Shown here: positions 1-8,843 of the stretch, one piece after another
How positions within the stretch are numbered: position 1 is the stretch's first letter
Layout of the letters: each line of letters begins with the position of its first letter
DNA from: Acanthamoeba lenticulata
Lineage: Eukaryota; Discosea; Longamoebia; Acanthamoebidae
Direction: 5' to 3'
DNA length: 13,895 nucleotides
Assembly (NCBI GenBank): GCA_002179805.1
Contig: NAVB01002928.1
Span: forward strand, 1 to 13,895
The notes under the pieces: model-generated
The model's input: the letters and a program-made list of their open reading frames with translations, nothing else
The model's database searches: none
Told to the model about the DNA's origin: nothing
Made by a program: the position numbers and the translations under genes

Positions 1-2192
1 GGGCCAGGAGAGAGGCGCACCATTCGGCTGCGCGCGTGTAGTCGCGCTCGACTTCTTCGGTTCCGAAGAAGAAGGTTGTGCCCAGGTGGAACTGCGCCTT
101 CAGGTTTCCGTGGTGTCCCGCCTGTACAGCCACATAAATCAGAAAATTGTAATTTTAAACAATTAAATGATATAAAAATGATAAGATTAAAAAACAGTAG
201 ACATAGTAGCCGTACGGCGGCGAGGAGTCCAAGGGCTTTGGGCACGTCGGCCGGGATGCCATCGCCCTTGAGGTACATGACGCCCAGGTTGGCCTGAGCC
301 GGCACGTTTCCCATTTCGGCGGCTCGCGCGTACCAGTCGCGCGCCTTCTCCATGTCCTTGGGCGTGCCCTGTCCCACACCCACCACCGATGTCGCATAGG
401 TTTCAGCAGCGGGCAGAGGGGAGGAAATGAGAGAAGAGCGGGATTGCATTCTTACCTGACCACGTGCGTAGCAGCAGCCCAGGTTGCACTGCGCCTCACC
501 GCTTCCCGCCTCGGCTGCCCGTGTGTACCTGCAAGTGGTCATCACGTCGCCGCCAATCAACACCACAAGGTACACAAACGCCAACACAGAGGCAGAGTCG
601 AAGGGGCACTACGCACCATTCAAAGGCCTTTTGTGGGTCCTGCTCAACGCCCCAGCCCTTGCTGTAGGCCTTGCCCACGGCGAACATGCCGTGCGGGTAC
701 CGTTGCTCGGCCGCTTTGCAGTACCAGTGAAAGGCCAAGTCGTAGTTGCGCGGCACTCCACACCCGTATCGGTAGCACCACCCCACGTTATACTGCACAA
801 AAGAAACACAAAATGGAATATAAGTACATGAATTTTAATGATAGATAAAAATAGAAGAAGACCAAGGGACACCAATAATAGCGGAGTATTGTTTTAAAAA
901 ATATTTTTAAAACCAAAATCCTAAAAATAATAGAATAAATAATAAAAATAAGGTAGCACTAGCAAACCTGAGCTGGGGCAAGGCCAGACTCGGCGGCCTT
1001 CATAAACCAGGCGAAGGCGGTCTGCGGGTTCTTCTCGGCGCCCTTGCCATGCTTGAGACAGACGCCGTAGCGGTAGGCGGCCTCCACATGACCCAACTCA
1101 GCCGCCCGCTTGTAGCAATCATGCGCCTCCTGGAGGTTGCCGTCCTCGGCCTTTTCGCACGCTAGTCCGCGCTGGAACAGGACCTCGACCTCGGCCGTCG
1201 GGTCAGCCTCCGTACTCTCGGCCGACCGCGTCGGGTCAGTTGACTGCGCGTGCGCGACCACAGCAAGCACAATTGAGCAACGCACACCAAGCAATCGCGA
1301 CAAAAGATGAAATGGTGAGGTGTGATGCGTACGGTGGTGGTGGTAGTGGGAGGTCCCGAGGGCGTCGTGGAGGTTGAGGCGGCAGCCGCAGTGGTGGTGG
1401 CACTCGTGACTGTCTCTTGGGACATGTCCGTCTGGGGCGAAGGCTGGGAACCCTCATTGTCGCTCAGCGGAGCAATGCCGCCGCTGCCGCTTTGGCTTGG
1501 CACCATGGTGGTGCCGGCAGCGAGGAAGCCCTGTGCCGGGCCGCCCGGCGTGGTCTGTGTGGCACATGGCGGCGCCTCGGAGCCAGCGTTGCCGCCCACA
1601 AGCTCGCGCAGCGACATCAGTGGGGCCGTGGCGGTGAAGAGCATGTGCCGATAGGGCCGGGGTGGCAGGCCCCCAACGGTGGCATTGGCGGCGTCCTCAA
1701 CGGACATGTCGTTGTCATGGACGCGAAGCTGCTCCCGCAGCAGCCCGCTGCCTGCCGTCGTCTGCTCCTTCTCGCCTCGAGCCTCCTTGGGGTGGCGGAG
1801 CAGCGCCAGCCAGCCGTCTTCCAGCTCCGTCGCACTGACCCTAGTCCCGCATTCGGCGCACTCGAGCCGCGAGTCGCTTCCCCCTGGCCCGGTCACCAGT
1901 CCTCCTTCTGGATGCTCGGCAGCAGCCCCGCCAACAGACAAAATCGCTGCGATAGCCACGCATGTTAAATTTCGAGCGACATCGTTGCCTCGTGCCGAAA
2001 AAGAAAACTGAAAAGAGAAGCAAATTTGATGCAAATGGGCGACAGTAATGTACCTTCGCATGTGTTTCCAGAAGATCGAAAGGCCGACCAGGCACAGCCC
2101 AGGCAGAAGTGGTGGGCGCACGGCAGTTGGAGGCCCTCGGTGGTCGGCTCGTGGCACCCGCCACAAACGGCCGCCTCCCGCGTCCTCTTCAT
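1..2192 (-). CDS. RING-type zinc finger plus Sel1-repeat protein, 3' end cut by window edge
   Basis: Exons read on the minus strand: 2192-2054, about 1946-1333, 1243-968, 792-617, 528-456, 368-216 and 121 to beyond base 1. The first ATG is at 2192. Residues 10 to 33 carry C-x2-C, C-x-H-x2-C and C-x2-C, and exon 2 adds a further C-x2-C (LECAECG). Together this is a C3HC4 RING pattern with an intron inside the long loop. A Ser/Thr/Pro-rich linker follows. Exons 3 to 7 encode about six Sel1-like repeats (YRYGVCLKHGKGAEKNP, AFEWYTRAAEAG, LGVMYLKGDGIPADVPKA). All phases agree from exon 3 onwards. RING domains usually recruit E2 enzymes for ubiquitin transfer, and Sel1 repeats are protein-binding solenoids, so a ubiquitin-ligase adaptor role is inference. 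The exon 2 acceptor is uncertain (1946, or 1988, which lengthens the RING loop). The stop codon lies outside the window. Confidence 0.83.
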
Positions 2193-2437
2193 AAATAAAA
2201 ACTCTCTTTTTGCTTCACGAATTCGTACTGATAAGCTGTACAAGGCGGTGAGTCGTTCGCCCGCACCGCCACCTTCCTTGTCCTCCTTTTTGTGTATTTG
2301 CAGTTTTCACGTCGCGAGTTTCCTTTAAATCAGTGTCATTTCTTTTCAGACATTTCTGCGTGTTTTCTTCCAACTTCCTGTTTTTAGAGTGCTATCGGGG
2401 CAGCCAAGGGGAAAGCTGCGAGACCTCCCGCCTCTTC

Positions 2438-4969
2438 TTAAAAAGCACTGGCGAGATCAGCCTCGTAGCCACCTGAGTCTTGTTTGGAGTCCAGTCGGTC
2501 GATCCACGGGTGTGGGCACGGTCGGGCGAAGCTCTCTGGTCGCGTCGTTCGGTATTGGTCTTTTTGGGGTTCGAAAACAAAACAGCAAACATGGCCAAGT
2601 CAGAACAAGAACAGGAGCAGCTGGGACGGGAGGGGCAAGAGGGCTCGAGCCCGTACCGATAATGTCGTTGATTGTAGGACCAGAGACAGCCCCGAGCACC
2701 AACTGGTCGCCCTTCGGCGCGACCTTGAGTTGCATGCGACCCTTCTCCCCCACAAAGGCCAGCACGTAGCAGCCTGATTTGCGCCACAACCTTCAATCAG
2801 CAGAGGGCAGAGCAAGAGAAACGTCGCGAGAGTGTAAACGGACCAGGCTCCGTGCTTAGGCGCACAAGGAACGTGCCCAGAGGCTGGTCTGCCAGCTTTT
2901 GATTCGTCTCGTCCCGCGAGATGGCGCCATGGAACCACGGCTGCGTGCAGATGCTCTCCACCTGCCAATCCAGTCACGACTGTAAGCCATGAAAGGCGCG
3001 CGCGCGAGGAGGAACATGAGCACACACCTTATCAAGGAAGCTGGGCGCGCCTTCGGCCGGCTTGAGCGAGCCGAACCAAGACGTGAGCTCCGTCACCTTC
3101 TCCATCGAGACCAGCCCTCGCGTGGCCTCTGCATTTTTGGACGGTCGGTCAACTCGCTGGGTGACGCCTGGGAGCGCACAGCAGACACCACGTACCGAGC
3201 AGGGCCCCTACGATTTGCAGGCGCGGATCGTTCTCTGTGGTGCGCAAGTAGGCCGCGAGCCCCGCCTTGAACTTGGCTTCCGGACAGTAATACTATTGGG
3301 GACATAGTTGAAGGTCATCGTCCGTCAGTCTCCACATACAAGCAAAGCACGTGAGGCTTGGCGTCACCTCAAGCGAGAAGACGGTGGACCACAGCTCGCG
3401 GGCGCCCTCGTCAGGGATGAGGAGACGATAAAGCTCGTCCACAATCTTCGGGAACGTGGGCCGTTTGCTCGGGTCGTCGTCCCAACACGCTGCGCGACAT
3501 GCCGTGAGCCTCACGCACGTGCCGGACTCGGGCTGCTGGCGGGAGTAGGCGTACCTTCCATGAGAGCTCGCAGCATGGCAGGGCACCCCGACGGGATGGA
3601 AGGCCGGGCACCCGAGCACACAGCGTCGCGGATCTCCTGCGCTGTCATCTCTTCACCGTAGGGCGACTCTCGCGTATAAAGTTCATAGAGCACTGGTGCA
3701 GGCGTCAGATGCCCTGAACGTTGAACGTGTGCGGAGAAGCTGAGGAAGAGGTCACGTACCGATAGAGAAGGAGTAGACGTCAGTCTTCTCGTTGTATTCT
3801 TCCTCGCGAAAGACCTCCGGCGCGATCGTGTAGGGGGTGCCCTTGAGGCCGTAGTGACCCGAGGCCCCCGCCACGTGTTGCTTGACGTGGGTCAGCCCAA
3901 AGTCGCATATCTTCACGTTGTAGTTGTTGTCTACCAACACGTTCGAGCTCTAACCGGCAGAAGAGTCGAACATGGTTTAACGTTTTGTCTGCGTATTCTA
4001 GTTCAGGCTTGCGGTACCTTGAGGTCTCGGTGAATGAAGACCGGCTTTGTGTTGTGCAGCCTGTCGCGCCAATAATCCCTTGGTCAAAACCGCTCTCGGT
4101 ACGGGAGAAGAAGGTCAAACCAGGTCATGGCGATAGCGATGTCGGTGGCTATCTTGATCCGCTGGAAGTAGCTGAGCTCCGCACTTCGGTCCTTGAGCAG
4201 GTGCTCGAGATCGCCACGGGGCATAAACTCAGTCACCAACTGTGACGCAATGCATTTGGAGAGCGTCAGCTCACTCCCCCTTGCTTCTGCCTGCCTGCGC
4301 AGAGATCAACGCACCATGAGGTTGTCGCCGGTGGTAGAGGCGCCCATGAACTGCACCACTGTGTAGCAAACGAGTCAGATGTGCCGCAGCTGCCAAGGGA
4401 GCTACATACCCTTGGGGTGACGCAGCTGCTTCATGATGGCAACCTCCTGCCTGAAGTTGGCCAACTCGGTCGGCGTCAGGTCGCTCGCACTGGCCGCAAT
4501 CAATACGCTCATGAGCCTCCTCACCAAACAATAACCTCAGAGAAGGAGGTCTTGTGTTCATTACCTGTGATGCAGACGCTTAACCGCGACGTCTTCTTGG
4601 TGCAGCTTGCCCTTCAAGACGACACCTGCAACAGCAAGGCGGGGAGTTGTCAAAGACAGACTCGGTTGGCATGACCACGTCCAAGTGCTACGCACCTTGG
4701 GCGCCCCGGCCGAGAGTGGACAGAATGGTGAGAGCTGAGAGGTCCACTTCACATGAGGCAAGCTCCTCCTCTGTGAAGATGTGCTCCTGCCCCGCACCCA
4801 ACGGAAAAGCTGCCGCTTGAGCGATGATTTGGGCGCGCAAAGGCTAACGGGTTCCACTTACCGAGGGCAGCTTCGGCTCGTTAAGATTGAATAGATCGCC
4901 TGGATGCACCACTTTGGTCTCTACCTGCTGCAGATTATCCCTCTTAAAGTTTCGAATTGCGGCCAACAT
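2438..4969 (-). CDS. SHK-type protein kinase with C-terminal SH2 domain
   Basis: Fifteen phase-consistent exons give 516 residues: 4969-4862, 4786-4696, 4625-4565, 4489-4410, 4358-4315, 4239-4121, 4060-4018, 3949-3760, 3692-3555, 3489-3368, 3292-3196, 3128-3028, 2961-2844, 2773-2657 and 2559-2438. The kinase domain shows the glycine loop GRGAQG (62-67), VAVK Lys82, helix-C Glu102, HRDLKSSN (178-185), DFG (198-200), APE (225-227) and CWDDDPSKRP (293-302). HRDLK is typical of serine/threonine and tyrosine-kinase-like kinases, so dual specificity is possible. Residues near 366-398 link to an SH2 domain starting WFHGAIS (407-413), with FLVR Arg432 as the phosphotyrosine-binding arginine and a terminal ARPCP motif. 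Kinase-then-SH2 order and length match Dictyostelium Shk proteins, which act in phosphotyrosine signalling. The ATG lies 92 bases after the upstream gene's stop. Least certain are the introns at 3367-3293 and 2843-2774. Confidence 0.9.
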
Positions 4970-5061
4970 CTTCGCCGTCGTTCGTTTGTGTTGCGCTTGA
5001 CCGAGGCGAACAAATGGACTTTTTAATTCACGAAAATTCAAAAATTCACCGTTTTGTCCCT

Positions 5062-6587
5062 TCACTCCTTCTTCTTCACGGTAAAGAAGTTGTTGAGGGT
5101 GGCCATCCCTCGCTTGTCCACCTTTTCCAATCTGAAGCAACGAAGGAAACGTAAGATCGGTGCAGCACAATGCATGCATTCCTCGCGGTTCGCGGTGAAA
5201 AGTACGTACTTTCTTTGTGCCAGCGACTTGGTGGGAGTCTTAGCAGTGGCAGGCTTGGCCGCGGCGCCCTCGTAGGAGTACTTGGCAAGGTCATCGGGCT
5301 CCCACCCACCTCCGAAGCTGGCCCTCTCTGCCGCTGTTGGTGTTGTTGACCAACCCTCCGATGCTTAGAAGGCGCGGCAGTGCTACCATAGACACGCACT
5401 TGGCGTACCTGATGGTCCGGTGTTGAGCGCTTGTACCGCCTTGGCGGTCTCGAGGACCAGCGGGAGGCTGTTTGACTGAGTGAGCACAACATCAAGGCAG
5501 CTGTAGCGCAAGGCGGGTGCGCACCCAAAGAACTCGCAGAGCTTGGCCTGCCAATCGGCCTTGATGTACTCAGCCACGAACCCAACCGCGATCTTGGTCA
5601 GGTCGGCTGGATACAGGCGCAACCAGGAAGATTAGTGCTAGTCAGATCTGGCTAACACTCACATAAAGGCTCTCACATAAAGGTACCTTCAGACAAGGGC
5701 GCTTGCTCGCGGAAGTTGGCCGCCCGAGCACCACCGCGCAGACTGTTTGCTAAGTCGGGAGTGGCGGCAAGGTGGCTCTTCAGTCGTTGCACCTTGGCTC
5801 GAAGCCACTGCACCACCTTCTTGTTGTCCAATCGGTAGTAGACTCGCCCAGCCCCGGCATCTGCATTCATGTCGGTAGCAGCCTCGTGAGTCCCCAATCA
5901 GAAATTGAATGCATTCAGGGACACCCCGGTGCACCTTTGACGTCGCACACAAGGGCGCACGGCAGCGTGGGCCACTCAAGAAATCGCGCGTAGCCAGGGT
6001 AGGCCTCATCTTCGGTGAGGATTTGGTCCATCTCACAGAAGTAACCCGCGCTCTCGGCGGTCTGAAAGTGATAATGTGAGACCCATAGGTCGTGTCCTGC
6101 CCTCCTTGGATCCAGCGGCAGAGGTACCTCTTTGCGATTCTTTTCCAACAAAGGGAGGAGAACGAAGAGGGGATCCACCTCGGTGGCGATGAAGAGGCTG
6201 CCGTCTGAACACAAAGTTAGCCACGTACTGATCGAAGTGGTGTTGTGCTAGCAGACCTTTGAGCACGTGATTGTCCTTGAACCAGCAGCGATAGCGTTCG
6301 GACACCTTTTGTATCTCCAGCACCTGCCCTGGCCGTATCATGTAGCGGGCATCCTCGCCTAATTCGGTGCGGTGTAAGCAGTGTGCTTGAAAACTGTGGC
6401 AGGCAAGAACAGTAACGGTAGGTAGGTACCCGTTCGTGGATGGGGCAGTGTCACGATTTTGAGATCTTTGTCTCCCGTTTCTGTGCAAGAAAACCTTGTT
6501 TAAGAAAAGAGCAATAAACAAACGAGTTCACGTCGGCAGAAGCGGCATACGGTGGGGGAGCAGGAAGATGCGTTGGGTTTGTTCCAT
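5062..6587 (-). CDS. RNASEH2B: Ribonuclease H2 subunit B
   Basis: Exons: 6587-6551, 6480-6430, 6358-6257, 6204-6128, 6061-5935, 5860-5687, 5606-5409, about 5363-5210 and 5131-5062. This gives about 329 residues; the human protein has about 312. RNase H2 is the nuclear A/B/C complex that cuts RNA-DNA hybrids and excises single ribonucleotides from DNA; B is a non-catalytic subunit. Evidence is the N-terminal RIFLLPH and KIVTLPHPRTG segment, the signature DGSLFIATEVDPLF (64-77), the YYRLDNKKVVQWL segment, and a C-terminal KVDKRGMATLNNFF, a PIP-box-like PCNA-binding motif (MATLNNFF) at the same place as in animal RNASEH2B. The stretch 5606-5210 is ambiguous: one model reads straight through 5606-5409, another removes a 49-nt intron (5524-5476) and gives 310 residues, and both keep frame. 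Acceptors at 5364, 5356 or 5334 are all possible. Confidence 0.9.
5658..5683. repeat. Short direct duplication inside an RNASEH2B intron
   Basis: CTCACATAAAGG occurs at 5658-5669 and again at 5672-5683, a 14-base period. The copy nearer the exon runs into the GTACCT donor on the minus strand. Confidence 0.8.
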
Positions 6588-6650
6588 CTTCTTATTGCGC
6601 GCCAAAAAACTATATTTCAACAACTTTTCTCTATTTCCTGCACCTTGCAT

Positions 6651-7858
6651 TCACCCTTCCTGCTGGACTTGCTGTGTTCGGCGCCGTTTGCTTAACGGCA
6701 GCCCAGTAGAGGAGCTCTCACTGCGCTGACAGGAAGGTGACTTTGATGCAGCGCTCGCCCGACCCCTTTTGGCTGATCCTGTCGTCTCTTTCGTCTTCGG
6801 AGAGGCATCATCCTCCGCAGCTGCAATTGGGACGTCCACGCCGTAGCTACGCAGGAGCTCATTGACCTTGTGGGCGCCATGAGCCCACACGAGGCGTGCC
6901 ACCGGGCTCCGTGGGCTGAAACACAGCATAAGTTTGAGGCTGCCAGATGAAGCCAGAGCCGGGAGGGCTGCGTACCTAGGGTGAGGAATCTTGCCCACGA
7001 CAAGCCTCTGCAGCAAATCTTCCTCTTCGGACGTAGCTTCCCCCTCCTGCCACTGCCGTAGTGTGTAGCGCACACGCTCGTCGGCAAAGTTGCCGATTGT
7101 GACGATCCGTTGAGGTCGCATCATCAAGATGGCCTCGCGCAGATAGCGATCGCACACTTCGTAGAGCCTGGTGCGGTCGTCCTTATGCAGTTTGTCAGGC
7201 GTGATGTTGGTACCGCTTGCCTCCAGGAACTGTATTGGGCAGTAGGGGTGGATGTAGAACTGTTCAAAGAAGGCCTCCGCTGACGGGTAGGTGTTCATGG
7301 CCCAGTTGACGTAGATCCGCTTCCCGCTTACCTCCTCTCGCAGTGACGGCTGGCGCGCAGGAACGCGCTTCTTGCGGCTCTTGTTTTTCTTCTTCTGTTC
7401 GCCGTCATCGACCTCGGTGGGCGTGATGGGCACTGGCGAGAACCCAAAGATGGGTCGATAAGGGCAGGCGGCCTCTGGTGGCCGGATGGCGTCCGCCGGT
7501 AGATTTATCCCCATCCAGCTCTGGACGATCTTAGGTGCACCAAAAGGCACGCCTGAGGTTCAAAGGCGAGGAGGGGGTTAAAAGATGGAAGGATTTAAAC
7601 GACGAAGCGGCGAGTACCGCTTTGGGTCATGCCGTAGGGTCCGGGGTTCATGCTCACCAGCATCGTGGGTCGCGGCTCTGCATCTGCTTCTTCGCCTGCC
7701 CCGGAGGAGGGGGCGCGACGGAAGAACTTATTGATGAAGGCTTCATGCCCAGCAAACGCGTAGTCCAGCGGGTTGTAGACATAAGTTACTGGCGGAGCAA
7801 ACGTCAATTTGCCTACTTCCTCTCCGAACCGCTTCATCATTCGCTTCAGATTAGCCAT
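6651..7858 (-). CDS. SMUG1: SMUG1-type single-strand-selective uracil-DNA glycosylase
   Basis: Three exons, 7858-7618, 7552-6976 and 6915-6651, give 360 residues with consistent phases. The enzyme removes uracil and some oxidised pyrimidines from DNA to start base excision repair in the nucleus. Motif 1 reads SMNPGPYGMTQSGVPFG (69-85) with Asn71 in the place of the catalytic Asn, interrupted by intron 1. Motif 2 is HPSPRSP: His271-Pro272 end exon 2, and Ser273 is split across intron 2. Between them are family features such as EEVSGKR, PYCPIQF and TNITPDKL. The protein is longer than human SMUG1 (about 270 residues). It has a Lys/Arg-rich insertion at 132-148 and a polar tail ending in SKRRRTQQ, a possible nuclear localisation signal. 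The start is the first ATG after the upstream gap. RNASEH2B begins 63 bases downstream on the same strand. Confidence 0.94.
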
Positions 7859-7922
7859 CTTCGTGTGCCGAGTGGACAAGCTGAGGTGTGTTTGCTTTGA
7901 CGGCCGCGGTCAGGGCAGGACT

Positions 7923-7956
7923 TCTGCGGAAAGTCCGTTCTTGCACTTTCCGCAGA
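7923..7956. repeat. 12-bp perfect stem-loop between SMUG1 and the Mpo1-like gene
   Basis: TCTGCGGAAAGT (7923-7934) and ACTTTCCGCAGA (7945-7956) are exact reverse complements around a 10-base loop. It lies after the Mpo1-like stop (8045) and before the SMUG1 ATG (7858), so it may sit in a 3' UTR, a 5' UTR or a separate RNA. Confidence 0.85.
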
Positions 7957-8044
7957 GAGCTGGCACAGAAATACACCACACGCCTGGCGGCGACGACACT
8001 TTATGCAAAGCATCTTGTCAAGAACCACACCAGAGCAGGAGCGC

Positions 8045-8517
8045 TCAAAACTTTTGCTTGCCGCTAACGATGTTGTACCAGAGCTGGAAATCCCCCATCT
8101 GGATTGGAACAATTCACAAATGAGGATAGTTGCACTCTCATTCAGTGAGGGTAACATACCAATGAGTAGAACGGGTACTTGAAAGTGGCAGGCTTGTTCT
8201 TCTCGACAAAGAAGTGGCCAATCTTTAAAAAAAAAAAAATGTGGAAGTCAGAAATTAATTCCAGTACGCGAGAGGAGGAGAGGGTGTACCCAAGCGAAGC
8301 CATAGCCAACCACGAAGGGAACAAAGAGGTATTTGAAGAGACCCAAGAAACACAGAACGAGTAGAGAGATCATGGCCAGTGTGGTGCCGATGAAGTGCAG
8401 ACGACGATTGAGCCTGCTCGAGTGTTCCTGCATGTAGAACGGAAAGAATTCCGTGAAGCTCTTGAAGTCCTTGTCGGACGAGATAACCCCCTTCGGCCGT
8501 CGAGTGACTGCGCTCAT
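8045..8517 (-). CDS. Mpo1-like (DUF962/YGL010w) small membrane protein
   Basis: Exons 8517-8290, 8222-8160 and 8098-8045 join in phase 0 to give 114 residues, close to the short bacterial and protist members of the family. FKSFTEFFPFYMQEHSSRLN opens the domain. Two hydrophobic stretches (about 43-60 and 61-76) are followed by IGHFFVEKNKPATFKYP (77-93) and GDFQLWYNI, all typical of DUF962. His32, His41 and His79 are candidates for the metal ligands proposed in yeast Mpo1, an ER Fe(II)-dependent dioxygenase that removes one carbon from 2-hydroxy fatty acids in phytosphingosine breakdown. That activity here is inferred from family only. The intron after 8290 is 67 nt and ends in a long T tract before its AAAG acceptor. 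No linked sphingolipid gene is visible in the window. Confidence 0.9.
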
Positions 8518-8665
8518 GTTGTTGCTTGTTTTTGATTAAGTAAGCGTTTTGTGGACCAGTGTATGTACGCTTGCGGCACACCAATGGGCATTCGAATCGC
8601 TGAGAGCAATAATCCCTATATTGTTTACAGCTCCACGGAGGCAAGTCTGATATCACGCGCTGGGA

Positions 8666-8676
8666 TAGTATAGTGG
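8666..8676 (+). promoter_or_regulatory. Internal RNA polymerase III promoter, A box of tRNA-His
   Basis: TAGTATAGTGG fits the A-box consensus TRGYNNANNNG and lies in the D-arm region of the tRNA. Confidence 0.8.
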
Positions 8677-8707
8677 TAGTACATTGGTTTGTGGTACCAA
8701 CAACCCG

Positions 8708-8718
8708 GGTTCAATTCC
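8708..8718 (+). promoter_or_regulatory. Internal RNA polymerase III promoter, B box of tRNA-His
   Basis: GGTTCAATTCC matches the B-box consensus GGTTCRANTCC except for one T in place of the usual purine-following base pattern. It spans the T loop. Confidence 0.85.
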
Positions 8719-8731
8719 CGGTCCTGGCAAC

Positions 8732-8737
8732 TTTTTT
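8732..8737 (+). terminator. RNA polymerase III T-run terminator
   Basis: Six T residues begin three bases after the end of tRNA-His, a standard Pol III stop signal. Confidence 0.85.
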
Positions 8738-8843
8738 CTTGTGCTCGGGTGCATCCAGCTGGGGTTACGTAGACTACCTAATTTACATGAAGGGAAAGGT
8801 CGTGGTGCTCCTCAAGCTCGTCCGTGCACTCCAGCAGACGAAA

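Larger units (their letters stand above)
8659..8729 (+). tRNA. tRNA-His (anticodon GTG)
   Basis: The sequence folds as a 71-base cloverleaf without an intron. The acceptor stem is GCTGGGA (8659-8665) with TCCTGGC (8722-8728), including two G-T pairs. The anticodon stem is TTGGT/ACCAA around loop TTGTGGT, giving anticodon GTG. The T arm is CCGGG-TTCAATT-CCCGG (8705-8721). The discriminator base 8729 is A and CCA is not encoded, as expected in a eukaryotic nuclear gene. The base before the 5' end is C, so the G at -1 found in most histidine tRNAs is not encoded. It is the only gene called on the plus strand. Confidence 0.95.

Noticed and set aside
444..848. Plus-strand ORFs antisense to the Sel1 exons
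   Set aside because: The opposite strand has clear Sel1 repeats with matching splice phases; the plus frames cross introns and show no motif.
793..967. AT-rich block as a possible mobile-element remnant or origin
   Set aside because: It is a 175-nt intron between Sel1 exons with matching phase; no terminal repeats were seen.
1417..1968. 183-residue plus-strand ORF
   Set aside because: It is antisense to the RING/Sel1 linker exon; long open frames are expected opposite GC-rich exons.
3131..3195. 28-nt intron ending at the first AG after the donor at 3195
   Set aside because: Too short to splice; the acceptor at 3129 gives a 67-nt intron and a better SHK linker match.
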